Source: Limnohabitans sp. 103DPR2 (GTDB lineage Bacteria > Pseudomonadota > Gammaproteobacteria > Burkholderiales > Burkholderiaceae_C). Taken from it: a DNA stretch of 64,000 nucleotides. The notes beneath the pieces are model-generated. The model was not told the origin of the DNA and searched no databases. It saw only the letters and a list, made by a program, of their open reading frames with translations. Of the stretch, positions 5,972-21,738 are shown piece after piece. The stretch is taken from assembly GCF_001412575.1 (NCBI RefSeq), contig NZ_CP011834.1, positions 992,001-1,056,000 of the forward strand, written 5' to 3'. Every line of letters begins with the position of its first letter. The stretch's first letter is position 1. A program made the translations under genes and the position numbers.

Positions 5972-7517
5972 GGGGTACCACCGTTTCAAGTGCCTTGGCC
6001 GACATCAACACCCCAGGCACGCCCGCTCCTGGATGTGTGCCAGCCCCCACCATGTACAAACCCGGAATGTCTTCGCTTCGGTTGTGAGGACGGAACCACG
6101 CACTTTGCAAGAGCAAAGGCTCTAGTCCAAAGCCAGCGCCTTTATAGGACCACAAGTTATCGTGAAAGTCTTGCGGCGTGGTGATTTTGGAAGTGACGAT
6201 GGATTCCCGCAATCCAGGCAGAACGGAAGCTTCTAAGGCTTCCGCAATGGCGGCGCGGTAGGTTTCAGCGTATTGGACCCAATCGGTGCCACTGTCCAAG
6301 TGCGGAACTGGCGACAGCGCATAAAAAGTGTCACAACCTGTTGGCGCCAAGGACGGATCGGTGGCGGTGGGGCGGTGCAAGTACAGGCTGAAATCTTTGG
6401 CCAGATGGTGACGCTTGAAAATGTCTGTGAGCAAGCCTTTGTAGCGCGGACCTAGCACCATCATGTGGTGTGGTACATCGTGGTATTGCTTGGAGGTGCC
6501 AAAGTACCAAACAAACAAGCCCATGGAATAGCGACCATTTTCAATTTTGCGATTGGTCCAATGGCGGCGGTGTTGCGGTGCCACCAAGTTCTTGTATGTC
6601 CATGCTGTGTCTGCATTGCTCACCACAATGTCGGCGGCGATGAACTCGCCCGACGCCAACTCAACACCACACGCTTTGCCGTTTTCAATGCGAATTTGTG
6701 TGACAGGTGCATTCAGGCGCAATTGAATGCCGCGTGAATCCAGCAAACCCACCATGGCTTTCACAATGGCGCCGGTTCCGCCCATGGCAGAGTGAACGCC
6801 CCAGGTTCTTTCGAGGGAGTTGATCAAGGCATAAGCCGCTGTGACCGAGAAAGGGTTGCCACCAATCAGCAAGGGGTGGAAGCTCATGACCGTGCGAAGC
6901 TTGTCATTGCTAAAGTGTTTGGCCACCAAGGCGTAAATGCTGCGCCAAGCGCCCATTTTGAGGAAGGAGGGAATGGCTTTGATCAGATCGCCCAAGGTGT
7001 CAAAGGCAATCGAGCCCAAACCTTCAAACCCAAGTGTTTTGCAGCGCTCTGCATCTTTCACAAAATCCAAATACCCTTGAACATCTTCGGGGCAGAAGCG
7101 TGCCACTTCGTCCAACATTTTGGCTTCATCGGCGCTGTAATCAAACCAAGTGCCATCGTCAAAGCGAATTCTATAAAACGGGTCCATGGGCACCAGCGAC
7201 ACGTCGTCTGCAAACTTTTTACCGCACAGTGTCCAAAGCTCTTCTAACAAAAACGGTGCGGTGATGATGGTGGGACCGGCATCAAAGGTAAAGCCATCTT
7301 GACGGTGCACATAAGCGCGGCCACCCGGGGCATCTAGCTTTTCCAACACTTTGACTTGATAGCCTTTGACACTCAAACGAATGGCTGCGGCCAAGCCGCC
7401 AAAGCCACTGCCAATGATGACAGCCATGGGCCTGGCATCCGAGCTGCCGTCGTTGCCCCCGGGCTGCCTTGCGTTCAGACCGGGATGCGAAAAACCATTG
7501 GCATTGAATGCGTTCAT
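5958..7517 (-). CDS. crtI: Phytoene desaturase CrtI
   Basis: A 519-residue FAD-dependent desaturase converting phytoene stepwise to neurosporene and/or lycopene. An N-terminal extension of about 30 residues precedes the flavin motif AVIIGSGFGGLAAAIRLS, followed by GGRAYV. The C-terminal bacterial-type desaturase signature is GLYMVGAGTHPGAGVPGVL. The start at 7517 (MNAFNANG) is preceded by TTAAGG, and the gap to the puhE stop is seven bases. The open frame continues upstream to 7592 inside puhE without family similarity. Whether it makes three or four desaturations cannot be read from the sequence; crtC and crtD upstream imply at least the spheroidene route. Confidence 0.93.
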   Translation of the reverse strand: MNAFNANGFSHPGLNARQPGGNDGSSDARPMAVIIGSGFGGLAAAIRLSVKGYQVKVLEKLDAPGGRAYVHRQDGFTFDAGPTIITAPFLLEELWTLCGKKFADDVSLVPMDPFYRIRFDDGTWFDYSADEAKMLDEVARFCPEDVQGYLDFVKDAERCKTLGFEGLGSIAFDTLGDLIKAIPSFLKMGAWRSIYALVAKHFSNDKLRTVMSFHPLLIGGNPFSVTAAYALINSLERTWGVHSAMGGTGAIVKAMVGLLDSRGIQLRLNAPVTQIRIENGKACGVELASGEFIAADIVVSNADTAWTYKNLVAPQHRRHWTNRKIENGRYSMGLFVWYFGTSKQYHDVPHHMMVLGPRYKGLLTDIFKRHHLAKDFSLYLHRPTATDPSLAPTGCDTFYALSPVPHLDSGTDWVQYAETYRAAIAEALEASVLPGLRESIVTSKITTPQDFHDNLWSYKGAGFGLEPLLLQSAWFRPHNRSEDIPGLYMVGAGTHPGAGVPGVLMSAKALETVVPHVSV

Positions 7518-7524
7518 GAAAGCC

Positions 7525-8304
7525 TTAAGGTGGGGTGGAGAGAGCTGATTCCACCGAGGACTGGCCCATGGCCCAACCCCAAAGCCGCTCAAGTGGCAAT
7601 GGGAAAATCATGATGAGGTGTTCCACAATGGCCAAGCCCAAGAGGGTGGCCAACATGACCCAACCTGTGGTGATGGCCATGGCGCCTTGCTGGGCTTGCC
7701 AAACCAACCAACACCAAGTGCCAATGGCTGCACTGATGGAAACCACAAACCAAGGGGTGATCAGGCGTGAGCGAAAGTAGCTGGCCAAATAAACCAGATG
7801 CGCAGGCAGGTACTGTGCGCCGTTTTGTGGCACCCCAAAAAAGAGGTTCAGTTTGGCCGACAAACGCATGAACCACAGCAGCGCATATGTGCAAAGGGCT
7901 ACATGGTTGGGTTGGTCCATTTGCATCAGCCACAAAATGCCGAAGTTGATGAGCAAGACCACTTCATGATGAAGCATGACTTGCACCGATTCTTGAAACC
8001 GTTGCCAGCCTTGGGCGCCTTCGGTCAAGGGGACCTTGCGCGGGCCGGTGATCCATCCTGTGAGGAAAGCCAATTCGTGCCAACCCCACATCACAATCAC
8101 ACTGCCAAAAGCTAAGTAAGCATTGGCAACGCTGACCTCGCGCATGCTTTCATAAACGCCCTTGAAACTCAAAATCAAGAGCATGCTCCAGCCCAACAAA
8201 CTCCAGCGAAAGCTTGCAGGCGGTAAACGATCGAGCCACAAAATCACACCTGTGCCAAACCACCAGCACATGGCTGTGAAAACACAGGCCCAAACGACGT
8301 CCAT
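7525..8304 (-). CDS. puhE: Photosynthetic complex assembly protein PuhE (DUF3623)
   Basis: A 259-residue integral membrane protein with about seven hydrophobic helices. The conserved ESMREVSVANAYLAF, WGWHELAFLTGW and AKLNLFFGVPQNG segments are typical of PuhE, which in Rhodobacter affects reaction centre/LH1 assembly and bacteriochlorophyll supply. The start codon at 8304 forms a TAATG overlap with the acsF stop. A GTA-separated ATG two codons upstream (8310) is possible but not needed. It lies between acsF and crtI, as in Rubrivivax. Confidence 0.87.
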   Translation of the reverse strand: MDVVWACVFTAMCWWFGTGVILWLDRLPPASFRWSLLGWSMLLILSFKGVYESMREVSVANAYLAFGSVIVMWGWHELAFLTGWITGPRKVPLTEGAQGWQRFQESVQVMLHHEVVLLINFGILWLMQMDQPNHVALCTYALLWFMRLSAKLNLFFGVPQNGAQYLPAHLVYLASYFRSRLITPWFVVSISAAIGTWCWLVWQAQQGAMAITTGWVMLATLLGLAIVEHLIMIFPLPLERLWGWAMGQSSVESALSTPP

Positions 8305-9386
8305 TACCATGCGGGTTCCATGCGAACTTGTGGCGACAAGTCTTGCTGAATGACGGGCATCATGTACAGACCGGCAAAGGTGCCAAATGCTTTGACAGCA
8401 CAAACACCTTGTTGCAATTTACCGATGAGACCACCACGCGCTTTGGCTTTTTCCATGTCTTGAGAAATGGCAAACAAGCGCTCAAGACCGCGGCGGAATT
8501 TAGGATTGTCGGTGTCCAAGGCCAGCGGGAACACTTGCTGCGTGATGGCTGTGGTGATGCGGAACACTTGGTAGTCGTATTCACTGGAATCCAAACCCAT
8601 GGCTTCGTGCAACATGGGGCGTGTGTGATCTCGCACATACATGGTGGCGTAGACAGCCAGCAAGAAAAAGCGAATCCACAGTTTGTTGCCACCGCTTAGA
8701 AGCTTGGGGTTGGCACGCATGATGAGCGCAAAGGATTCGCCATGGCGAAACTCATCGTTGCACCAAAGTTCAAACCATCGAAAGATGGGGTGGAAACGTT
8801 TTTCGGGGTGTTTCTCTAACTGGCGGAAGATGGTGATGTAGCGTGCATAGCCAATCTTCTCGGACAGGTAGGTGGCGTAGTAAATGTATTTGGGTTTGAA
8901 GTAGGTGTATTTCTTGGTGCGCTTGAGGTTGCCCAAGTCAATGCCCAAATTGAAATCACGCAAAGACAAGTTGATGAAACCCGCATGGCGCGATTCGTCG
9001 CGTGCCAAATAGGTCATCAGTTGTTTGATGTCAGGGTTGGTGACGTTCTTGCGAATTTCGTTGTACAACACGCAGCCTGAAAACTCTGAGGTGAGCGAGC
9101 TGACCAAAAAGTCCATGAACTCTTGGCGCATTTCAGGCGAGAGTTTGGCCATGTTGTCGCGCACTTCGTCTGCAAAAGCAGCATCACGCTGAAAGTGATC
9201 GTGGTTGTTGTCGCCTTCGTACTCGGCCATCATCTTGTCCCACTCGGCGCGCACAGGCTCAATGTTGATGCGGTCCATGGCAGCGAAGTCGGTGGTGTAA
9301 AAGCGGGGGCTGATCAAATCGTCATGAACTGCCTTTTTGTTGGCATCTTCAACGGTTTCAATGCTGCGAACGGCTGAGGCATTCAT
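8304..9386 (-). CDS. acsF: Aerobic Mg-protoporphyrin IX monomethyl ester (oxidative) cyclase AcsF
   Basis: A 360-residue diiron enzyme that closes ring E of bacteriochlorophyll using molecular oxygen. Iron ligands are visible in the ferritin-like helices: [27 protein letters not shown] and [10 protein letters not shown]. The start at 9386 has AGGAG eight bases upstream and forms an ATGA overlap with the puhC stop. No radical-SAM alternative (bchE) is present in the window, which fits an aerobic phototroph. The surrounding puhABC-acsF-puhE order is the one seen in purple betaproteobacteria. Confidence 0.95.
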   Translation of the reverse strand: MNASAVRSIETVEDANKKAVHDDLISPRFYTTDFAAMDRINIEPVRAEWDKMMAEYEGDNNHDHFQRDAAFADEVRDNMAKLSPEMRQEFMDFLVSSLTSEFSGCVLYNEIRKNVTNPDIKQLMTYLARDESRHAGFINLSLRDFNLGIDLGNLKRTKKYTYFKPKYIYYATYLSEKIGYARYITIFRQLEKHPEKRFHPIFRWFELWCNDEFRHGESFALIMRANPKLLSGGNKLWIRFFLLAVYATMYVRDHTRPMLHEAMGLDSSEYDYQVFRITTAITQQVFPLALDTDNPKFRRGLERLFAISQDMEKAKARGGLIGKLQQGVCAVKAFGTFAGLYMMPVIQQDLSPQVRMEPAW

Positions 9387-9901
9387 TGGGAGCTCCTGTC
9401 ATTTCCTGAAATTTGAACAATCTGTATTGGTGCAAGACCGATTTTTTGCAAGCCTGCAAAGACAGCCACATTGCTGGGGCCGAAGGCTTCTAAGTCAATG
9501 CGTTGTTGGGTGCTGGGGTCAAGCAATGTCAAGCGGCCATCCGCACGTCCCAGCAATTGCATGGGTGCATCGGGGCCAATGCTTTGGCGTTTGCGCTCAC
9601 GCGCCAGGGCGCGCAAAGTGCTGCGCAGAAACCCCTGTTCACCTTCAAACTTGGCAATCTCCATTTGATTCTTGGCATCTTTCACGACCACTGAACCTTG
9701 TGGGCCATCCACAAAAATCAAATCACGCTGCCAAACAGTGGCAGCGTCGACTTGTTTGTCTGAAATACCTTGCCATCTTGCAAAGCCCACGGCCAACAAA
9801 ATCAGCAGCAACATGCTGCCGAGCAGCTTCACAGCCCAAGGCAATGAAGCGGATGTGGGCGTCGAGCGCGTTGCCAAAGGCAAGGTCGTTTCGCGTGTCA
9901 T
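9383..9901 (-). CDS. puhC: Photosynthetic complex assembly protein PuhC
   Basis: A 172-residue protein with one N-terminal transmembrane helix (about residues 22-44, [20 protein letters not shown]) and an extracytoplasmic remainder. The tail domain contains the PuhC-like sequence [18 protein letters not shown] and ends with [12 protein letters not shown]. In Rhodobacter capsulatus PuhC is needed for normal amounts of reaction centre and LH1. The start codon at 9901 forms an ATGA overlap with puhB and its stop overlaps acsF the same way, so translation is coupled on both sides. Confidence 0.85.
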   Translation of the reverse strand: MTRETTLPLATRSTPTSASLPWAVKLLGSMLLLILLAVGFARWQGISDKQVDAATVWQRDLIFVDGPQGSVVVKDAKNQMEIAKFEGEQGFLRSTLRALARERKRQSIGPDAPMQLLGRADGRLTLLDPSTQQRIDLEAFGPSNVAVFAGLQKIGLAPIQIVQISGNDRSSQ

Positions 9902-10584
9902 GCCATGGCGCCTTGTGGTTGATGCGTACGGCCGTCGTTGGAAGGCGTCACGTTCATTGCGCCTGTGACCACTTTGTCGGCCTGATGGTGTTCGCGCCAC
10001 ATGCTGAAAAGCAAAGCGCTGACGGCTTCGCCTTGGGGCACACAGCGCAGCGTTGGCTGGGGGTGCTTGACATGCCAAGCCTTTTGGTGCGGCCACAAAT
10101 GCGCCCAACCAATTCGATCTTCTGCGTACAGCTCTAACGCAATGTCTTGACAGCCGTCTGAATAGCCTTTGGCCGAAGCGCCCGCAATGCGGCGGTAGGG
10201 CAAGTTGAAGGTGAGCGTCAGCACAATGCCGATGCGCATCACCACACGCTTGTTGGTGAAGGTGTAGAGAGAACTCTTGCCAGCAAACCATGCACAGGTG
10301 GTCAGCAATGCCAGTGCCAGCATGGCCAATGAGGCGCTGACCACGATGGGGACAATCAACTCGTGACCTTCAAGACCTTCGCCCCAAAGGTGCGTCAGTT
10401 GAATGCCAACCATCAGTGCAAAGTAAATGGCAATTTTGCGGACATGGAAAGCGTGTATCGCCAACTGTTGCCAATCGGGCGATCCTTGCCAAACGATGTG
10501 TTCACCTTCGGGCAGCGTGGAAGGCAAGCCAGGGGCTGCTTCCCACTCATGCTCGTGCGTCGCACTGATGTTTTTGGCTCTCAC
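9898..10584 (-). CDS. puhB: Photosynthetic complex assembly protein PuhB (PH-like membrane protein)
   Basis: A 228-residue protein. The start segment LPSTLPEGEHIVWQGSPDW is typical of PuhB. Two or three membrane helices follow (about residues 48-70 and 80-105), then a bacterial pleckstrin-homology-type domain with YTFTNKRVVMRIGIVL. PuhB helps reaction-centre assembly. It begins with GTG at 10584, in a GTGA overlap with the puhA stop. The middle contains the conserved IALELYAEDRIGWAHLWPH stretch. Confidence 0.88.
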   Translation of the reverse strand: MRAKNISATHEHEWEAAPGLPSTLPEGEHIVWQGSPDWQQLAIHAFHVRKIAIYFALMVGIQLTHLWGEGLEGHELIVPIVVSASLAMLALALLTTCAWFAGKSSLYTFTNKRVVMRIGIVLTLTFNLPYRRIAGASAKGYSDGCQDIALELYAEDRIGWAHLWPHQKAWHVKHPQPTLRCVPQGEAVSALLFSMWREHHQADKVVTGAMNVTPSNDGRTHQPQGAMA

Positions 10585-11342
10585 AGCAGGGGCTCCTGAC
10601 GCTCAGGAGTTGCGTACAAAGTGCCGGCACCAAAGTAGGCCGTGATCTTTTCTTCCTCTAGCATGGTGATTTGATCAGGCGATTTGGTTTGCGGCACATT
10701 GGCAAATTGATGCGCCAACAAGGCATGCACATGAATGCCTTGCTTTTTGATCCTGGCAAAGTTCATGGGCAGCAACACCGTTTTCTCAGAGCCATCCAAT
10801 TTCACTTCGATGTAACGGAAGATCATTTCCATGCGGTCCACCCAAAGTTCCACCACATGACCCGCCACATTGCGGTCAGCACCAACGACAGCCAAGCCAC
10901 GCGGCTCAATGTCTTGATGCGCCACAGAAAAGTCGGGTGCCAAACGCAAAGGCACAATTTTGGGGGCGCCGTGTTCCATGTCCGGTACATCAGCGCGCAT
11001 CGCCCAAGCACCTGGGCCGACACCTGCCAACAAAGGATCGCCTACGGGTTCGATGGGGGCACCATTCCATTGGGTGGTGGGTTGTGCACTGTATTGACCA
11101 TCAGGACGGTTCAGGTCGGGTGACAGCATCACATGACCGTCGTGGGTTTTGTAAGTGACAGGTGAGGGCACAGGTGGCCAGCCCTCTTGCTTGGGACCAT
11201 TCTCACGGCCAGAGTCCATGGGGTAGCCCTCGCGGTGGTTCTCGCGCAAGAGGTAATAAATCAGGCCTGCGAAAAATGCCCAAAATACGTAAAGCACCAG
11301 TTGTGCCACGTCGACATACTGCGTAATAGCGCCTGTTTCCAT
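10581..11342 (-). CDS. puhA: Photosynthetic reaction centre H subunit
   Basis: A 253-residue H chain that caps the cytoplasmic side of the L/M core and channels protons to the QB quinone. It has the usual single N-terminal helix (about residues 10-31, QLVLYVFWAFFAGLIYYL) followed by RENHREGYP. The PRC-barrel domain includes the family segment GLAVVGADRNVAGHVVELWVD. The ATG at 11342 (METGAITQYVD) has AAGGAG nine bases upstream; eleven codons of open frame before it lie in the short gap after lhaA and are not family-like. The L and M partners are outside the window. Confidence 0.95.
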   Translation of the reverse strand: METGAITQYVDVAQLVLYVFWAFFAGLIYYLLRENHREGYPMDSGRENGPKQEGWPPVPSPVTYKTHDGHVMLSPDLNRPDGQYSAQPTTQWNGAPIEPVGDPLLAGVGPGAWAMRADVPDMEHGAPKIVPLRLAPDFSVAHQDIEPRGLAVVGADRNVAGHVVELWVDRMEMIFRYIEVKLDGSEKTVLLPMNFARIKKQGIHVHALLAHQFANVPQTKSPDQITMLEEEKITAYFGAGTLYATPERQEPLL

Positions 11343-11371
11343 AAGACTGCTCCTTGTTAAATCAATGCCCA

Positions 11372-12790
11372 TCAATTTGGCAATTCAGCCAAACCAAATT
11401 TCAAAATTGGTGTCCTTGCTTCGCGGCTGCTGCTTTTCAGCAGTGGCCCCAAGGCAATCAACACCACAAACAACAAATAAATTTCCAAGTGGTACACAAA
11501 GCTGTAGCCGGTGATAGGTGAGTTGAGTGCTTCACCCAGATGACCCGACAAAGCCATTTCTGAAACCACATCTCGCAGGGCCCCGCCCATGGCCATCGCA
11601 GCGCCTGTGGCCGTGGCTTGCACAGCACCCCAAGTGCCCAAAATCAAACCACTCATGCGTGCGTTCTGAAAAGACATGGCGGTGACCAGCATGCCGACAG
11701 AAAACAAGCCAGAGCCAAAACCAATCAAGACCACACCAGTGCGGAACATGGCCACAGACTCGGTGGGGGCTGCAAAGATGACCAAGGCAAAGGCGGGCAG
11801 GCCAATCAAGATGCCAAAGCTGGCCAGTCGGCATGCGTGCCAGCCGGAGGCCAACCATTTGGCTGACAAACCAAAAGCCACCAAAGAACCGATGGCGCCC
11901 ATGGCGGTGAGAGAGCTGGTGTTGCCGACGTCCAGGCCTAAAATTTCGGCACCGTAGGGCTCTAGAACAATGTCTTGCATGCTGAAGGCCAGAGAGCCCA
12001 AACCCACGGTCCACAAGAACCGGCGCATCTGGGGCATGGCAATCAGTTCTTTCCAGCTGGCGCTGAAACCACCGGGCGCGCGCGCGCCGCGTTTGGCTTG
12101 ACGGGATTCTTGTTTCCACATCGAAATCAGGTTGACCACAATGACCAAGACAGCAGAGCTTTGAATGACTTGAATCATTCTGAGGGGCGTGAAGTCGGCC
12201 AAGAACAAGCCGAACAACACGCTGCTCACAATCATGCCCAGCAGCAACATGCAATACAGCAAAGCCACCACACGGGGACGCTTGTCTTCTTGCGCCACGT
12301 CGTTGGCCAGTGCCATGCCGGCCGTTTGCGTCACTTGAAGGCCGGTGCCAATCAAGATAAATGACAGTCCAGCGCCCAGTTGTCCTAGCAACAAAGTTTC
12401 TGGCACAGCTTCGGCCAACAAAAGCAATGCAAAAGGCATCACAGACAATCCACCAAACAACAGCAAGCTGCCTGTCCACAAATAAGGAATGCGTCGGAGT
12501 CCTAAGGCAGAGGGATGCGTATCACTGCGGTAGCCAATGAGGGTTCGCAAAGGGGCAAACACCATGGGGATGGCCACTGCCAAGGCCACCCACCAAGCAG
12601 GCACATGCAATTCCACAATCATCACGCGGTTCAAGGTGCCCACCAACAAAGCGGTGATCATGCCAATGACCAGCTGAAACATGGACAAGCGCAACAACCT
12701 GCCCAAAGGCAGATCGGGCGAGGCGGCATCTGCAAACGGCATGAAGCGCGTTGCATAAGCCGACAACCATGCTGGCATTTTCAGTGTCAT
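11372..12790 (-). CDS. lhaA: LhaA, LH1/reaction-centre assembly carrier (PucC family)
   Basis: A 472-residue, twelve-helix membrane protein of the PucC/LhaA/BCH2 family, placed between bchM and puhA as LhaA always is. It shares FADAASPDLPLGRLLRLSM, GTLNRVMIVEL, LGLRRIPYLW and MQDIVLEPYGAEIL with pucC. LhaA (F1696 in Rhodobacter) promotes LH1 assembly. The start at 12790 makes an ATGA overlap with bchM. The family is firm; the specific role is inferred from position. Confidence 0.9.
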   Translation of the reverse strand: MTLKMPAWLSAYATRFMPFADAASPDLPLGRLLRLSMFQLVIGMITALLVGTLNRVMIVELHVPAWWVALAVAIPMVFAPLRTLIGYRSDTHPSALGLRRIPYLWTGSLLLFGGLSVMPFALLLLAEAVPETLLLGQLGAGLSFILIGTGLQVTQTAGMALANDVAQEDKRPRVVALLYCMLLLGMIVSSVLFGLFLADFTPLRMIQVIQSSAVLVIVVNLISMWKQESRQAKRGARAPGGFSASWKELIAMPQMRRFLWTVGLGSLAFSMQDIVLEPYGAEILGLDVGNTSSLTAMGAIGSLVAFGLSAKWLASGWHACRLASFGILIGLPAFALVIFAAPTESVAMFRTGVVLIGFGSGLFSVGMLVTAMSFQNARMSGLILGTWGAVQATATGAAMAMGGALRDVVSEMALSGHLGEALNSPITGYSFVYHLEIYLLFVVLIALGPLLKSSSREARTPILKFGLAELPN

Positions 12791-13494
12791 GCGCGTGACC
12801 ACTCCCAAGCTTGAGAGGTGTAGAAACCACTGGCTACGCGTTGCATGCGACCGCCTTGCCATTGGGTAAGTTCTGGATGGGTGTCCAACTTGTTCAGCAA
12901 AGCGGAATGCGCCACAGGTGACAAAGAGGGCGAACGATCCGAGCTTGGGAAAAGTCGGCCCATGCTGTGCATCAAGGCCAACAAAGGTGTGCGGGGTGCA
13001 AAGGTGAACACCATGCTGCCACGGGTGCGTTGACCCAGCGCTGCCAATGCATCAGCGATCTGGTCGCAGTTGTAATGAATCAGCGAATCCATGCACACCA
13101 CATGGTCAAAGTGTCCCAAGTCGGGGCTCAGCATGTCGCCGGATAAAAACTCAATGCTGCCTGGCAATTGAGGGTGATCGCTGGCCACGCGTTCGCCAGC
13201 CAGTTTCACCAGCGTCGGCGATAAATCAATGGCCACCACTTCTGCACCGCGTAGTGCAGCTTCTACGGCCAAAGCGCCAGTGCCACAACCTGCATCCAAA
13301 ATGCGCTTGCCTGTTAAGTCTTCAGGCAACCACGACAACAGGGTGTTGCGCATGGTGTCGCGACCGGCACGAACGGTGGCGCGAATGCGTCCCACGGGTT
13401 CGTTGGAGGTGAGGCGAGCCCAGGCGTCGGCAGCTGTGCGATCGAAATAATGTTCGATCTGACTGCGACGTTGTTCGTAAGCGCGAGTGTTCAT
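12787..13494 (-). CDS. bchM: Mg-protoporphyrin IX O-methyltransferase BchM
   Basis: A 235-residue SAM-dependent enzyme that methylates the ring C propionate of Mg-protoporphyrin IX just before the AcsF step. The SAM-binding motif is ILDAGCGTGALAVEAA (about residues 65-80), followed by VVAIDLSP and VVCMDSLIHY. The N-terminal YFDRTAADAWARLTS and RAGRDTMRNTLLSWLP segments are typical of BchM. The start at 13494 (MNTRAYEQRR) leaves 25 bases after bchL; the open frame runs further upstream into bchL without similarity. Its ribosome site is weak (GAAGAA), suggesting coupling to bchL. Confidence 0.93.
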   Translation of the reverse strand: MNTRAYEQRRSQIEHYFDRTAADAWARLTSNEPVGRIRATVRAGRDTMRNTLLSWLPEDLTGKRILDAGCGTGALAVEAALRGAEVVAIDLSPTLVKLAGERVASDHPQLPGSIEFLSGDMLSPDLGHFDHVVCMDSLIHYNCDQIADALAALGQRTRGSMVFTFAPRTPLLALMHSMGRLFPSSDRSPSLSPVAHSALLNKLDTHPELTQWQGGRMQRVASGFYTSQAWEWSRA

Positions 13495-13519
13495 GTTCTT
13501 CAGATTCCAGTGAGTCGCT

Positions 13520-18225
<4,706 letters not shown>

Positions 18226-18226
18226 C

Positions 18227-19759
18227 TCAACGGCTGTAGTGAGCTTTGGCATCGTAAAGTGTGTCCACAGTGATGGTTGCGACGCCTTGGTCGAGGGCAT
18301 ATTTTTCGGTGTTGCGACGGGCTTTGCCACGCACAAAAAATGGAATCTTGCCCAGTTCTTTTTCAGCCTCCACACTCCAAGTGGCTTGGTTGGAAGCCTC
18401 TTTTTGTGAAGCGGCTTCCACTATGATTTCTGCAGGACGCGCACTGCCCAAATGAGAGGGCGATGCACCTTCATGGAATTCAAAGTCTTGCTTGAACATG
18501 CCCAGCAAGTGCTCTTCTAGGCCCATCATGAGCGGGTGCACCCAGGTGTCAAACAACACATTGGCGCCTTCTAAGCCCATCTGAGGTGCATACCGAGCAG
18601 GAAAGTCTTGTACGTGAACGGGCGCCGAAATAACGGCGCACGGAATGCCATGGCGCTTGGCAATGTGACGTTCCATTTGCGTGCCCAAAATCAGTTCGGG
18701 GTGCAGTTCGGTAATTTGCGCTTCAACTTCCAAGTAGTCGTCGGTGATCAAAGCTTCCACGCCGTATTTCTTGGCGCAGTCGCGCACTTCGCGGGCAAAC
18801 TCGCGGCTGTAAGTGCCTAGTCCCACCACTTCAAAGCCCATCTCTTCGGAGGCAATGCGGGCTGCGCTCACCACGTGGGTGGCATCGCCAAACAAATACA
18901 CGCGCTTGCCTGTGAGGTAAGTGGAGTCAACCGATTGTGCGTACCAGCGTGCACGGGCTGTCATCTCTTCAATGGCAGGCACTTCCAAACCCGCAAAGCC
19001 GCAAACTTCGCGAATGAAATCTTGTGTGGCATTGGAGCCGAGTGGCACTGTTTTTGTGTAAGGCTGATCAAACTGGCGCATCAACCATTGCGCGGTGCTC
19101 ATGCCAATTTCGGGGTAGAGCACCACGTTGAAATCGGCATCGGCCAACTTGCGAATGTCGGCCACAGTGGCTTCCAAAGGCGCCACCACGTTGATGGCTA
19201 TGCCCAATTTGTCGAGCAACTGCTTTATTTCTCTGACGTCGTCACGGTGCCTAAAGCCCAAAGCGCTAGGTCCCAAGATGTTGCAACTAGGACGGCTCTT
19301 GGCAGTTTTCTGTTCTGGTTTCAACACCAGATGACGGCACAGTTGGTAAAAGGTTTCGCTGGCGCCCCAGTTCTCTTTGCGCTGGTACGAAGGCAGCTCC
19401 AAAGGAATGACAGGAATGTCCAGTTTCAAGGCTTGCGCCAAACCGCCTGGATCGTCTTGAATCAACTCGGCGGTGCACGAAGAACCTACCAACATGGCCG
19501 CAGGTTTGAAGCGTTCAATGGCCTGACGTGCCGCATCTTTAAAAAGTTCTGCCGTGTCGCCACCCAAATCACGCGCTTGGAAGGTGGTGTACGTGACAGG
19601 CGGGCGGCGGGGCAAGCGCTCAATCATGGTGAACAGCAAGTCGGCGTAGGTGTCGCCTTGTGGGGCGTGCAACACATAGTGCACATCGCGCATGGCGGTG
19701 GCAATGCGCATGGCGCCAACGTGGGGCGGTCCTTCGTATGTCCAAAGCGTGAGTTGCAT
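18227..19759 (-). CDS. bchB: Light-independent protochlorophyllide reductase subunit B
   Basis: A 510-residue nitrogenase-like subunit. With BchN it forms the catalytic component that reduces ring D of protochlorophyllide. Asp36, the unusual oxygen ligand of the [4Fe-4S] NB-cluster in this enzyme, is present ([10 protein letters not shown]). The [18 protein letters not shown] segment is also conserved, and the C-terminus carries the typical [16 protein letters not shown] motif. AGGAGTACCAG precedes the ATG. The gap to bchN is nine bases. Confidence 0.97.
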   Translation of the reverse strand: MQLTLWTYEGPPHVGAMRIATAMRDVHYVLHAPQGDTYADLLFTMIERLPRRPPVTYTTFQARDLGGDTAELFKDAARQAIERFKPAAMLVGSSCTAELIQDDPGGLAQALKLDIPVIPLELPSYQRKENWGASETFYQLCRHLVLKPEQKTAKSRPSCNILGPSALGFRHRDDVREIKQLLDKLGIAINVVAPLEATVADIRKLADADFNVVLYPEIGMSTAQWLMRQFDQPYTKTVPLGSNATQDFIREVCGFAGLEVPAIEEMTARARWYAQSVDSTYLTGKRVYLFGDATHVVSAARIASEEMGFEVVGLGTYSREFAREVRDCAKKYGVEALITDDYLEVEAQITELHPELILGTQMERHIAKRHGIPCAVISAPVHVQDFPARYAPQMGLEGANVLFDTWVHPLMMGLEEHLLGMFKQDFEFHEGASPSHLGSARPAEIIVEAASQKEASNQATWSVEAEKELGKIPFFVRGKARRNTEKYALDQGVATITVDTLYDAKAHYSR

Positions 19760-19768
19760 CTGGTACTC

Positions 19769-21585
<1,817 letters not shown>

Positions 21586-21616
21586 GTCGCCTCTTATTGA
21601 CTGATGAACTGAGCCA

Positions 21617-21645
21617 ACTTTAAGGTTCAATCTGACGAGTGTCAA
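21617..21645 (-). promoter_or_regulatory. Predicted sigma-70 promoter of the bchF operon
   Basis: Reading on the - strand, TTGACA (21645-21640) is followed by a 17-base spacer and TAAAGT (21622-21617). Transcription would start at about 21610, 25 bases before the bchF start codon. The -35 hexamer is one arm of the PpsR-type palindrome. Confidence 0.5.
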
Positions 21646-21657
21646 TATAAATTGACA
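21640..21657. promoter_or_regulatory. PpsR/CrtJ operator between bchF and aerR
   Basis: TGTCAATATAAATTGACA is a perfect TGT-N12-ACA site. Its arms also match each other (TGTCAAT against ATTGACA). It overlaps the predicted -35 of bchF and offers a TTGACA to the divergent regulator gene too, so a bound PpsR could repress in both directions. ppsR itself lies about 1 kb away on the + strand. Confidence 0.82.
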
Positions 21658-21738
21658 ATATATATGTTATGTAGGGTTTACACCGAATTGAAGCTGAAGG
21701 AACTTCAGGGACACTGACTGCGTTAATTCAGGAAATGG

